Origin: a bacterium
GTDB lineage: Bacteria > Desulfobacterota_D > UBA1144
Reading direction: 5' to 3'
NCBI GenBank assembly: GCA_002697665.2
Contig: NZXA02000006.1
Location: 6,525-13,990 of the forward strand
Length of the DNA: 7,466 nucleotides
Shown: in pieces, positions 1-6,090 of the stretch
Layout: each line of letters opens with the position of its first letter
How positions within the stretch are numbered: the stretch's first letter is position 1
The notes under the pieces: model-generated
The model's database searches: none
Seen by the model: the letters and a program-made list of their open reading frames with translations, nothing else
What the model was told of the DNA's origin: nothing
Translations under genes and position numbers: made by a program

Positions 1-237
1 TTAATGATTATTATTGAAGTTGTTAGTCATTTAGTTAGACCAGCTTCTCTGTCATTAAGATTGTTTTGGAATATGTTTGGTGATCATTTGGTCTTACAAA
101 TTTTTTCAAATTTAACACCGTATATTGTTCCAGCTATATTCATAGGGCTAGGTGTCTTTGTGTCATTTTTACAAGCATTTATTTTTACAATTCTTTCAAG
201 TATTTATATTTCACTCTCAACGAGTCATGATCATTAA
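1..237 (+). CDS. atpB: ATP synthase Fo subunit a, C-terminal part (5' end outside window)
   Basis: Only the last 78 codons are present; the frame is open through base 1 (TTA, Leu), so the ATG at 4-6 is internal and the true start lies upstream. Subunit a is the inner-membrane stator protein that forms the two ion half-channels against the c ring. The fragment carries the conserved block ISHL/VSHLVRP-SLSLRLF-NM-GDH, with the essential arginine encoded at 58-60 (equivalent to E. coli Arg210), then a hydrophobic helix pair. The last helix has the typical LQAFIF segment with Gln at 172-174 (equivalent to Gln252). One odd residue is Trp at 67-69, where the family almost always has Gly (LRLFGN). 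atpE follows after 25 bases, presumably in the same transcript. The family call is certain; the tryptophan is discussed as a finding. Confidence 0.96.
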   Translation, partial: LMIIIEVVSHLVRPASLSLRLFWNMFGDHLVLQIFSNLTPYIVPAIFIGLGVFVSFLQAFIFTILSSIYISLSTSHDH

Positions 238-250
238 AGATTATTTTTAA

Positions 251-256
251 AGGAGG
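251..256 (+). promoter_or_regulatory. Strong Shine-Dalgarno for atpE
   Basis: AGGAGG lies 6 bases upstream of the atpE ATG, in the 25-base gap after atpB. It is the best ribosome binding site in the window and fits the need to make subunit c in multiple copies per complex. It also fixes the atpE start at 263. Confidence 0.9.
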
Positions 257-262
257 ACCAAA

Positions 263-574
263 ATGAGAAAAATTTCACTTTATGCTTTTTCAATTCTATC
301 AGTAATGCTTTTGGTATCACCAGAAGTTTATGCTGCTACAAATGGAGAAGCCGTGTCAGGTTTAGCTCTTGGTGCTGGATTAGGTATTGGGTTAGCAGCT
401 GCAGGTGGTGCAATAGGTCAAGGTAAAACTATGGATGCTGCATTGAATGCAATTGGCAGAAATCCAGGCGCTGCTGGACAAATTCAAACACCAATGATTA
501 TTGGTTTGGCTCTTATTGAGTCACTAGTAATTTATGCACTAGCTATAACATTCTTACTTCAGAGTAAAATTTAA
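263..574 (+). CDS. atpE: ATP synthase Fo subunit c, with signal peptide
   Basis: Subunit c is the hairpin proteolipid that forms the rotating ion-carrying ring of F-type ATP synthase. The 103-residue protein starts with Lys/Arg, a hydrophobic stretch and an A-x-A-like site (VYA, residues 22-24), which looks like a cleavable signal peptide as in several deltaproteobacterial c subunits. Helix 1 is glycine/alanine rich (about 33-54) and ends in GQG with Gln53. The polar loop is R-N-P (66-68). Helix 2 carries the ion-binding Glu86 in the context ESLVIY (86-91). Gln53, Glu86, Ser87 and Tyr91 match ligand positions known from Na+-binding c rings, although H+ enzymes can share them. The gene is followed directly by a terminator, so the b subunit and F1 genes are elsewhere. 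The start is fixed by an AGGAGG. Confidence 0.97.
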   Translation: MRKISLYAFSILSVMLLVSPEVYAATNGEAVSGLALGAGLGIGLAAAGGAIGQGKTMDAALNAIGRNPGAAGQIQTPMIIGLALIESLVIYALAITFLLQSKI

Positions 575-575
575 T

Positions 576-615
576 AAATTAGGGGATTTTCTCATAGATT
601 ATCCCCTAATTTTTT
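576..615 (+). terminator. Rho-independent terminator after atpE, probably two-way
   Basis: A 12-bp perfect stem (576-587 with 601-612) has a core of four G-C pairs, a 13-base loop and a run of six T at 610-615. It ends the atpB-atpE transcript. On the minus strand the same stem starts 2 bases beyond the stop codon of the convergent oxidoreductase gene and is followed by a broken T run (TTTATT), so it may also terminate that transcript, less efficiently. The hairpin and T run are seen directly; activity is inferred. Confidence 0.88.
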
Positions 616-1609
616 ATTTAAATTTTGAAGTTGTAAGAGAAAGTTTGCCTATAGACTTTCTTTCTTTTATAGAATTAAATGCTGTTTTGAAATTATCAAA
701 ATTATAGAGTGTGGGCTTAGATATTTTAATTAAGCCTTGCTCATAAAAATCATTAATCTTTGAAATTGATTGTAAATTAAAATTTGTATTTCCTTTAGCA
801 AAAGGTCCCCAAAAAACTCCAACTACGGAGATGTTTTTCAGAAGAACTATGTTTGCGGGAATCTTAGCAATCTCTTTTGAAGCGAAACCCATTGGCACTA
901 ATGATCCTTCCCACGTCAAAAAACTCAAGCAATCGATAGTGATACTACCGCCAACAGAATCAATGATATGATCGACCTTTCCATTAAGATTTTTTTTTAA
1001 AATTTCTTTAAAAGGCTTATTTTCATCTCTCAAAATTAGTTTATCTGCACCATACTTACTACATTCGTCTAATTTTTCGACCGATGATGCAACAGCTATA
1101 ACCTCACATCCGAGTGCTTTACAAATTTCTATAGTAGCGATTCCTATGCCTCCTGATGCACCCAAAATCATAACCTTATCATTTTTCTTACATTTTAATC
1201 TTTCAAATATTGTATAAAATGCAGTTCCATAATTTATGATCATGCTAGATCCAATATCATGATTAATTTTCTTAGATTTTTTTAAAACAAAATTATGATT
1301 TACTGATACATATTCTGAAAAACCACCCCACTTTGTTAAAGCTATAACCTCATTATCTAATTCAAAATTTTTCACATCTGACCCAACAGATTTAACGACT
1401 CCTGAAACTTCAAGTCCAGCAACAAATGGTAATGGTGGACTATCTTGATAGTTACCTTCATAGGCAAGAATATCAGCAAAACTTATACCAGCACAATAAA
1501 CCTCTATCAAAATCTCATCCTTCCCTATCTCGGGAATATCGGAGCTAGCTATTATTAAATTATCTATACTCCCAAATTCTTTTTGAATTATTTTTCTATT
1601 TTTAATCAT
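614..1609 (-). CDS. Zinc-free MDR oxidoreductase, NADPH:quinone oxidoreductase-like
   Basis: This 331-residue protein belongs to the medium-chain dehydrogenase/reductase superfamily, quinone oxidoreductase (QOR) branch. Members reduce quinones or enoyl/enone-type substrates with NADPH in the cytoplasm; the substrate here cannot be read from sequence. The N-terminal GroES-like half has the G-x-E-x-x-G block (GLEVSG, 65-70) and no set of zinc-binding cysteines. N-Y-G-T-A (126-130) leads into the Rossmann half with nucleotide motif GASGGIG (150-156). SS-x-x-K at 175-179 suits the NADPH 2'-phosphate. Length is normal for the family. The start overlaps the end of the upstream nucleotidyltransferase gene by 8 bases (ATGATTAA), and an AGGA sits 11 bases before the ATG, so the two are probably co-transcribed and translationally coupled. 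The gene ends against the atpE terminator. Confidence 0.85.
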   Translation of the reverse strand: MIKNRKIIQKEFGSIDNLIIASSDIPEIGKDEILIEVYCAGISFADILAYEGNYQDSPPLPFVAGLEVSGVVKSVGSDVKNFELDNEVIALTKWGGFSEYVSVNHNFVLKKSKKINHDIGSSMIINYGTAFYTIFERLKCKKNDKVMILGASGGIGIATIEICKALGCEVIAVASSVEKLDECSKYGADKLILRDENKPFKEILKKNLNGKVDHIIDSVGGSITIDCLSFLTWEGSLVPMGFASKEIAKIPANIVLLKNISVVGVFWGPFAKGNTNFNLQSISKINDFYEQGLIKISKPTLYNFDNFKTAFNSIKERKSIGKLSLTTSKFK

Positions 1610-2954
1610 TTTTGATTACTTCCTTTAATTTAATCAATGCTTCATCTCTAGACTTGATATTGCCTTCAAGCTGATCATCAAAAATTTGTGATAAAATTGA
1701 TTTATAAATAGGCCCAGGCTTAATGCCCAAATTAATAAGGTCGTTCCCGTTTAAAAAAGGCTTAGGCAAAATTGGCTCATTCTTTAACTGATCCAATTTT
1801 TGTAAAGTAAAATCATAAAGTGATAAATCTCCATGACTACCTAAACAATCTGCTTTATGTAATTTTAAATGGTCATTAAAATTTTCCATTGAGACAAATT
1901 TTTTAAAAGTACTCTTTTTCATATTTTTTATATTTCCAAATTTCATGTGTTCTTTTACAAGTGATACAATCAACTCCGTCTGTTTGTTAGAAAATTTTAG
2001 TCTTTTACAGATCTTCTCCGTTTTATTTGCACCAACATATTCATGTCTATTAAATCTAATTCGATCAGTTTTATCATAGGTATCTGGTTTTCCAATATCA
2101 TGGAATAGTGCACCATATACAACTTCAATACTATTTTCCGAAGTCGATTCAGATAATTTATCTAGAACCAAGCAAGTGTGTACAAAAACATCTCCCTCAG
2201 GATGAAAATCGGGTGGCTGTTGTATATTTTTCATCTCTAATATTTCAGGTATAAATGTATTCAGAATATGATATTTATCTAATAATCTTATTCCTTTAGC
2301 TGGGGATAAGCTTAACAAAATTTTAGATATTTCATCTCTAACTCTCTCTATACTTATGTTTACAACTTTATGTGATAATTCATCCATAGCTATCGCGGTT
2401 TTTTTTTCGATCTCAAAATTAAGTTGATTTGAAAACCTTATCGCTCTTAAAATTCTTAAATAATCTTCAGAAAATCTTTCAAATGGATCTCCTATTGTTC
2501 TAATTATTTTATTTTTTAAATCTAAAAGACCATCACAGTAATCAATGATTTTATTTGCGATAGGGTCGAAAAGTAATCCATTTACAGTAAAATCACGTCT
2601 CTTCACGTCATATTCTGCATTTTTTGTATATTTAACCTTGTCAGGATGTCTTCCGTCAAGATAATCAAAATCCTCTCTAAATGTTGCAATTTCAAATGCG
2701 TATTTATCTTGCAATACTATTGATACACCAAAACTCTGTCCTACTAATTTTGAGTTTTTAAAGATTTTATTAATCTCATTTGGAGTTGCAGATGTACATA
2801 TATCATATTCCTTAGGATTTTTTTCAATTAATAGATCTCTAACCGCTCCGCCAACAATATAACTCTCAAATCCAGCATCTGATAAAATTTCAATTATCTT
2901 TACTGCATTAATATAGATTTCTGAATTTTTAGTTTTTTCTGAGAGTTTAATCAT
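1602..2954 (-). CDS. cca: CCA-adding / poly(A) polymerase family tRNA nucleotidyltransferase with HD domain
   Basis: A class II nucleotidyltransferase that most likely adds or repairs the 3' CCA of tRNA; a split CC- or A-adding role, or a poly(A) polymerase role, cannot be excluded. The 450 residues show the expected order: YIVGGAVRD (32-40); the metal-binding pair, here Glu49-x-Asp51 rather than the usual Asp-x-Asp, followed by TSATP; RRDFTVN (119-125), the ribose-selection and flexible region; the ER-x3-D-x2-RILRA-x-RF block (159-174); and an HD phosphohydrolase domain with H259, H285-D286 and H336. Such a C-terminal HD domain is common in bacterial CCA enzymes, where it can act on 2',3'-cyclic ends. 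ATG at 2954 is the first start in frame after the divergent region and gives normal family length; no clear Shine-Dalgarno precedes it. The gene heads a two-gene unit with the oxidoreductase. Confidence 0.93.
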   Translation of the reverse strand: MIKLSEKTKNSEIYINAVKIIEILSDAGFESYIVGGAVRDLLIEKNPKEYDICTSATPNEINKIFKNSKLVGQSFGVSIVLQDKYAFEIATFREDFDYLDGRHPDKVKYTKNAEYDVKRRDFTVNGLLFDPIANKIIDYCDGLLDLKNKIIRTIGDPFERFSEDYLRILRAIRFSNQLNFEIEKKTAIAMDELSHKVVNISIERVRDEISKILLSLSPAKGIRLLDKYHILNTFIPEILEMKNIQQPPDFHPEGDVFVHTCLVLDKLSESTSENSIEVVYGALFHDIGKPDTYDKTDRIRFNRHEYVGANKTEKICKRLKFSNKQTELIVSLVKEHMKFGNIKNMKKSTFKKFVSMENFNDHLKLHKADCLGSHGDLSLYDFTLQKLDQLKNEPILPKPFLNGNDLINLGIKPGPIYKSILSQIFDDQLEGNIKSRDEALIKLKEVIKND

Positions 2955-2963
2955 TTAGCTTAA

Positions 2964-2991
2964 TTGTCAATAAATAACATTAATGTATAGT
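2964..2991 (+). promoter_or_regulatory. Candidate sigma70 promoter for the gene at 3020
   Basis: TTGTCA (2964-2969, one mismatch to TTGACA) and TATAGT (2986-2991, one mismatch to TATAAT) are separated by 16 bases. Transcription would start near 2998, leaving an mRNA leader of about 20 bases without a Shine-Dalgarno. Both boxes lie inside the dyad at 2964-2999. In an AT-rich genome such matches arise often, so the call rests mainly on position in a 65-bp divergent gap. Confidence 0.5.
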
Positions 2992-2999
2992 ATAGACAA
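2964..2999. promoter_or_regulatory. 36-bp interrupted palindrome between divergent genes
   Basis: The element is symmetric about 2981/2982. TTGTC at 2964-2968 mirrors GACAA at 2995-2999. ATA at 2970-2972 mirrors TAT at 2991-2993 (read as TTGTCnATA ... TATnGACAA). The centre ACATTAATGT (2977-2986) is a perfect palindrome. In all, 13 of 18 positions pair. It fills most of the gap between the nucleotidyltransferase gene (-) and the half acyl-CoA synthetase gene (+) and covers the predicted -35 and -10 boxes. It could be an operator for a dimeric regulator or simply a symmetric two-way promoter; the regulator is unknown. Confidence 0.4.
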
Positions 3000-3019
3000 A
3001 ATTCAAGTTTTATAAATCC

Positions 3020-3922
3020 ATGAATAATTTATTTTTACTTAGAGAAGAATTAAGAGAAAATGGTGAAAGACTAGCTTATCAGTTTTTAGATGGCCTGAAT
3101 TGGAAGCAATACACTTATCTTGATATTATTAATTCAATAGACTATTTAACATATTTTATTATTAATAATAATATTTTTAATAACAAAGTTTATAATACGG
3201 GTTCTTCATCACTAGAAAATACTTTACTAACATATGTTTTTTTGAGCGTAGGCTCATCAATAAATATTAGTTCATATGATGCGGATAGCTTTAAGTCCAA
3301 AATTAAAGAAAATAACGTAATCATTATAGATAAAATTGAGGATTCTATGAATTTTAAAGATTCCGAGAATAATATCTATATTACGCTAAATGAAACTGTT
3401 AACGAAGGAGTGTTACCAAAAGTATATAGTCCTAAATTAATGTATAAATTTGGGCTTCTTGGTAAAAATAAAATTGACGAAAACAAATGGCTTCAAATTT
3501 TAAATAAAGATTTTAGCTCAAATCTTACCTTTGATAGAAAAGAGGAAAGTAATTTAAGAATTATCGAATCACTAGAAAATCTGATTATTGATATACCAGA
3601 TAGAGAGTTTTCTAATATATTTTATCAAAAAAAAGATTTATTTTCTTTAAAGATTTGTGCGCTAATGCTAATACATAAGAAGAAATTTACTAATTTTTAT
3701 AATTGGAAAGATCTATGCACTAATTTAGAAGAAACTTTACCAACTAATTTATTTATAGATTCCAATAATTTATATAGATTGATTGAGGATGAGAATTTTG
3801 AAGAAAAAACAATCCAAGAATTGCTGGGAAAAAATATAAAAAGAATAATTTCAACTGATGTAATAGATAAAAACCTAATCCAAGAGGTTAGCTCTCTTGG
3901 CTTGGAATTAATTAATTTATGA
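3020..3922 (+). CDS. Half-length, motif-less relative of long-chain acyl-CoA synthetases
   Basis: The 300-residue product resembles the N-terminal half of FadD15-type AMP-binding long-chain acyl-CoA ligases, recognised by pattern and not by search. Residues 15-103 follow the family layout: YQFLDGLNWKQYTY as the 'dgxWxxxTw' opening, an 'alGvxxGD/sxNxxeW'-like segment, then a hydrophobic stretch and a 'VLF'-like strand at 100-103. Residues 188-258 resemble the 'FLPLsHvf... LaLLaGa... l...l.evrPTvlfgVPRv.EkiY' region, with L-P-T at 240-242. Residues 269-298 resemble 'LGgrlr..vSGgAPL..ev..f...lGL.v'. The ATP/AMP motif (T-S-G-T-T-G-x-P-K-G) is not present where expected (about 165-185), the usual 60-100-residue insert before 269 is almost absent, and the protein ends just before the YG-x-TE motif. 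The whole C-terminal domain is missing. Enzyme activity is therefore unlikely. The frame is long and intact, which argues against simple decay. The stop is 7 bases from that of convergent thyX. Confidence 0.6.
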   Translation: MNNLFLLREELRENGERLAYQFLDGLNWKQYTYLDIINSIDYLTYFIINNNIFNNKVYNTGSSSLENTLLTYVFLSVGSSINISSYDADSFKSKIKENNVIIIDKIEDSMNFKDSENNIYITLNETVNEGVLPKVYSPKLMYKFGLLGKNKIDENKWLQILNKDFSSNLTFDRKEESNLRIIESLENLIIDIPDREFSNIFYQKKDLFSLKICALMLIHKKKFTNFYNWKDLCTNLEETLPTNLFIDSNNLYRLIEDENFEEKTIQELLGKNIKRIISTDVIDKNLIQEVSSLGLELINL

Positions 3923-3929
3923 TCATAGA

Positions 3930-4595
3930 CTAACTTGAAAAATCTGACATCATAGGAAAAATATCACTTATTATTTTAGCTATTGATTTAGCAATTTCCA
4001 TATGTTCTTTTTGAGTGCCATTAGAACTTCTTAATTCAATATAATGGACCCAGCTTCTTAGAGTTCCATTCATATACATCCTACTTACAGTATTACCCTC
4101 GGGCAAAACGGCCCTTGCTTGTTCTTTGGCTATTCCATTATCAATAGCCCATTTGTATGTTTTTAATGATAGATCAATTAATTTTTTTTGCTTGTTTATC
4201 CATTCTGATTTAAGAGTTTCATTATCTGTATCAATTGAATTTTGCCTATTTTTATTATCTTGCAATCTAGCCTCTTTTAAAACAAAAGATAAATCTTTTG
4301 TAGGGTCAGCATATCTCTGGCTAAATTCTTGGAAACTAAAGGATCGATGTCTCAATATCTGTCTTGCAATATCTCTTGTAGTTTCAATTTCAATACATGC
4401 AGTAACCATTTCTAGTGGAGACCAGTGTTTATTATTTATTAAATACTTAATTAGCTTTTGTGAAGTTTCATTATTATTTTGATTTGATGGATTTGAAACT
4501 CTTGCGCAAAATGCTACTAATTCTTGAACATCGGTAATACCTTCATTTTCGAACTCTATTGTTGGCTTTGAATAACTGACTAATCTTACTTTCAT
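3930..4595 (-). CDS. thyX: Flavin-dependent thymidylate synthase
   Basis: ThyX methylates dUMP to dTMP using methylene-tetrahydrofolate with FAD and NADPH, releasing tetrahydrofolate and so not depending on DHFR as ThyA does. The 221-residue protein holds the family signature RHR-x7-S in full (R82, H83, R84 ... S92, followed by QRY), the upstream H57-W-S-P-L-E segment that borders the flavin, and the C-terminal block QARAVLP (159-165) with its substrate-site arginine R161. Length is normal for a single-domain tetramer-forming subunit. It lies downstream of queC-queE on the same strand but 112 bp away, so it may have its own promoter. No good Shine-Dalgarno precedes the ATG (only AGAGA about 11 bases upstream), yet the start gives the normal N terminus. 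Confidence 0.97.
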   Translation of the reverse strand: MKVRLVSYSKPTIEFENEGITDVQELVAFCARVSNPSNQNNNETSQKLIKYLINNKHWSPLEMVTACIEIETTRDIARQILRHRSFSFQEFSQRYADPTKDLSFVLKEARLQDNKNRQNSIDTDNETLKSEWINKQKKLIDLSLKTYKWAIDNGIAKEQARAVLPEGNTVSRMYMNGTLRSWVHYIELRSSNGTQKEHMEIAKSIAKIISDIFPMMSDFSS

Positions 4596-4707
4596 TTTTT
4601 AAAATTCTCTAATTAATTAACCTTAAAAGTATATCTAAAAATTATGAATTGAGCATGTAATATTGAAGTTAAAAAAATTTTAATCTAATAATCTTTAATA
4701 ATTTAAT
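4596..4707 (-). other. 112-bp AT-rich gap between queE and thyX
   Basis: No gene is visible. On the minus strand TATACT (revcomp of 4628-4633) is a fair -10 box for thyX, with only a poor -35 upstream, giving a leader of about 25 bases. TTTAATCTA occurs twice (4679-4687 and 4702-4710), the second copy covering the queE stop codon. An A/T-only hairpin near 4669-4683 has no G-C pairs and is not convincing as a terminator. It remains open whether thyX is transcribed alone or by read-through from queC-queE. Confidence 0.4.
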
Positions 4708-5352
4708 CTATTTTCCTTTAAGATCACCCCAAATATCCTTATGCAACTGAGGTAAAACTCTAACTTTTAAATTATCATTCAGAACTTTTTCAGTAAGTAA
4801 TTTAATACTTGATCCCCAAGTAGGCTGAAAAATTAATTGTGCGCGGAAGTTATTTTTTTTTATAAACTCTTTAGCAAATGAATAATCATCGTCAGTATCA
4901 ATAATAAATTTAATTTGATCTTTACTTTTTAACTTAAGAAGATTTCCTAAATTAATTGCACTATCCATTTTTGATGATGGGCATTTACAATCCATACTAA
5001 TAACTGTGTTTTTGCTATTGAAAATATTTGGTGGCTCAATATGACCTGCGGTTTCTAAAATAATATTTTTCTTTAAGTCAATAAATCTTTCTGTAATTGA
5101 TACAACTTGTTCAATCTGAAGCAATGGCTCTCCACCCGTTATACAAATATTATCACAATTATAAATTTCAGCTTCTTTCATTACGGAACCGATTGTCCTA
5201 ACATTGTATTCGTTACCTTCAACAGCATACATGGAATCACACCAATCACATCTCAAATTACAACCGTAAAGTCTGATGAATACTGTGGGAGTTCCAATTA
5301 AGACCCCCTCGCCTTGGATGGAAAAAAAAATCTCACTTAATTTGATTTTCAT
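4708..5352 (-). CDS. queE: 7-carboxy-7-deazaguanine (CDG) synthase, radical SAM
   Basis: QueE converts 6-carboxytetrahydropterin to 7-carboxy-7-deazaguanine, the step before QueC in preQ0 synthesis for queuosine. The 214-residue protein has the family start IF-x-SIQGEG (8-16), the radical SAM cluster motif C31-x3-C35-x2-C38 for the 4Fe-4S cluster, the SAM-binding GGEP (73-76), and the C-terminal V-LPQLHK-x-WG block typical of QueE. Length is normal. The first 20 bases overlap the end of queC in another frame, so the two are almost certainly in one transcript. No Shine-Dalgarno is visible before the ATG, which fits translational coupling. The stop is TAG. Confidence 0.97.
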   Translation of the reverse strand: MKIKLSEIFFSIQGEGVLIGTPTVFIRLYGCNLRCDWCDSMYAVEGNEYNVRTIGSVMKEAEIYNCDNICITGGEPLLQIEQVVSITERFIDLKKNIILETAGHIEPPNIFNSKNTVISMDCKCPSSKMDSAINLGNLLKLKSKDQIKFIIDTDDDYSFAKEFIKKNNFRAQLIFQPTWGSSIKLLTEKVLNDNLKVRVLPQLHKDIWGDLKGK

Positions 5353-6067
5353 AATTTTTTGATTTTGGTAAATCCAATAATCCCTCCTTAAAAGCTCTTA
5401 AAATTAATGGGTCCGGTAAACCTGCATCCTCGAATCCTTTGGCGCGAAGTAATGATGCATGATCATCACCCTTTGGAGGAAAATTTCCACAATATGATGT
5501 ATGTGTATATGCAAGAGCATTCCAACATTTGTCACCTATTTCCTTTGCAAGTTGCACTATTTGAAATTTTTGCAAATCTAAAAGCGGTGTAATAATTTGT
5601 ATCTTTTTATCTAAACCAAGTGATAAAGTATTTTCTAAAGAATTAATAAAGTCGCCTCTACAATCTGGGTAACCTGCATAATCTGTTTGACAAATCCCTG
5701 TTATTAAACAATTAGCTCCAATAGTATAAGCATAATTTGCAGCAAGAGATAAAAATACTATATTTCTTGAAGGGACAAAAGTTTCTTGAATTCCTTTTTT
5801 AAAATCTTTAAGATCGTTTTTAGTCTCAAGTATTTTATTCCGATTTGTTAGTGGAGAGTCTCCTTCAAAAATACTACCCAAATTCAATATCTTATGATTT
5901 TCAATATTTGCCATCTTTGCTATCTTTATTGAAGAAGAAATTTCTAATGAGTGGATTTGATTATACTCAAAGGTTATAGCTGAACATTCATAGCCATTCT
6001 TGATTGCCCAAAATAGGCATGTGGTAGAATCTTGGCCACCGCTTAGTACAACTAGTGCTTTTTTCAT
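5333..6067 (-). CDS. queC: 7-cyano-7-deazaguanine (preQ0) synthase, lacking the usual zinc cysteines
   Basis: QueC turns 7-carboxy-7-deazaguanine and ammonia into preQ0 using ATP. The 244-residue protein starts KKALVVLSGGQDSTT, containing the ATP pyrophosphatase loop SGGQDS (9-14). ATG at 6067 is chosen because it puts this loop at the normal distance from the N terminus; the frame is open upstream to 6130 but that part has no family similarity. PSRN (99-102), GxxQTDYAGYPDCR (124-137) and the tail LLRAKGFEDAGLPDP (206-220) are typical. The zinc site is not: against the usual TCY...CG-x-C-x-x-C pattern, aligned without gaps, positions 191, 199, 202 and 205 are Ser, Lys, Asp and Ser. One Cys (C193) and H203 are nearby. 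The rest of the protein is intact. It may be a zinc-free or differently metallated subfamily. It overlaps queE by 20 bases; queD and folE are not in the window. Confidence 0.93.
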   Translation of the reverse strand: MKKALVVLSGGQDSTTCLFWAIKNGYECSAITFEYNQIHSLEISSSIKIAKMANIENHKILNLGSIFEGDSPLTNRNKILETKNDLKDFKKGIQETFVPSRNIVFLSLAANYAYTIGANCLITGICQTDYAGYPDCRGDFINSLENTLSLGLDKKIQIITPLLDLQKFQIVQLAKEIGDKCWNALAYTHTSYCGNFPPKGDDHASLLRAKGFEDAGLPDPLILRAFKEGLLDLPKSKNYENQIK

Positions 6068-6076
6068 TATGAATCT

Positions 6077-6084
6077 ATTATAAT
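6077..6084. promoter_or_regulatory. Shared palindromic -10 element between queC and the acetyltransferase gene
   Basis: ATTATAAT is its own reverse complement and contains TATAAT on both strands (6079-6084 on +, 6077-6082 on -). It is centred in the 23-bp gap between divergent start codons. A start 7 bases downstream of each box would fall at about 6091 (the A of the + strand ATG) and about 6070 (3 bases before the queC ATG). Neither gene has a Shine-Dalgarno, and no good -35 is seen at 16-18 bp on either side, so the promoter call is tentative. Confidence 0.4.
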
Positions 6085-6090
6085 ATAAAC

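Noticed and set aside
3918..3927. TATGATCATA palindrome between the ACS-like gene and thyX
   Set aside because: It is only 10 bp, AT-rich, without a T run, and overlaps the stop codon; chance is a sufficient explanation.
4126..4482. 118-codon + strand open frame
   Set aside because: It lies wholly inside thyX on the opposite strand, and thyX has full motif support; the frame has no recognisable domain.
4669..4683. Possible terminator hairpin after queE
   Set aside because: The stem is made only of A-T pairs with a tiny loop and would not be stable enough for a convincing intrinsic terminator.
3930..6067. thyX-queE-queC as a phage-type DNA modification cluster
   Set aside because: These genes occur together in some phages that modify guanine, but there is no DNA transglycosylase, capsid, polymerase or other phage gene here, and the neighbours are chromosomal housekeeping genes.
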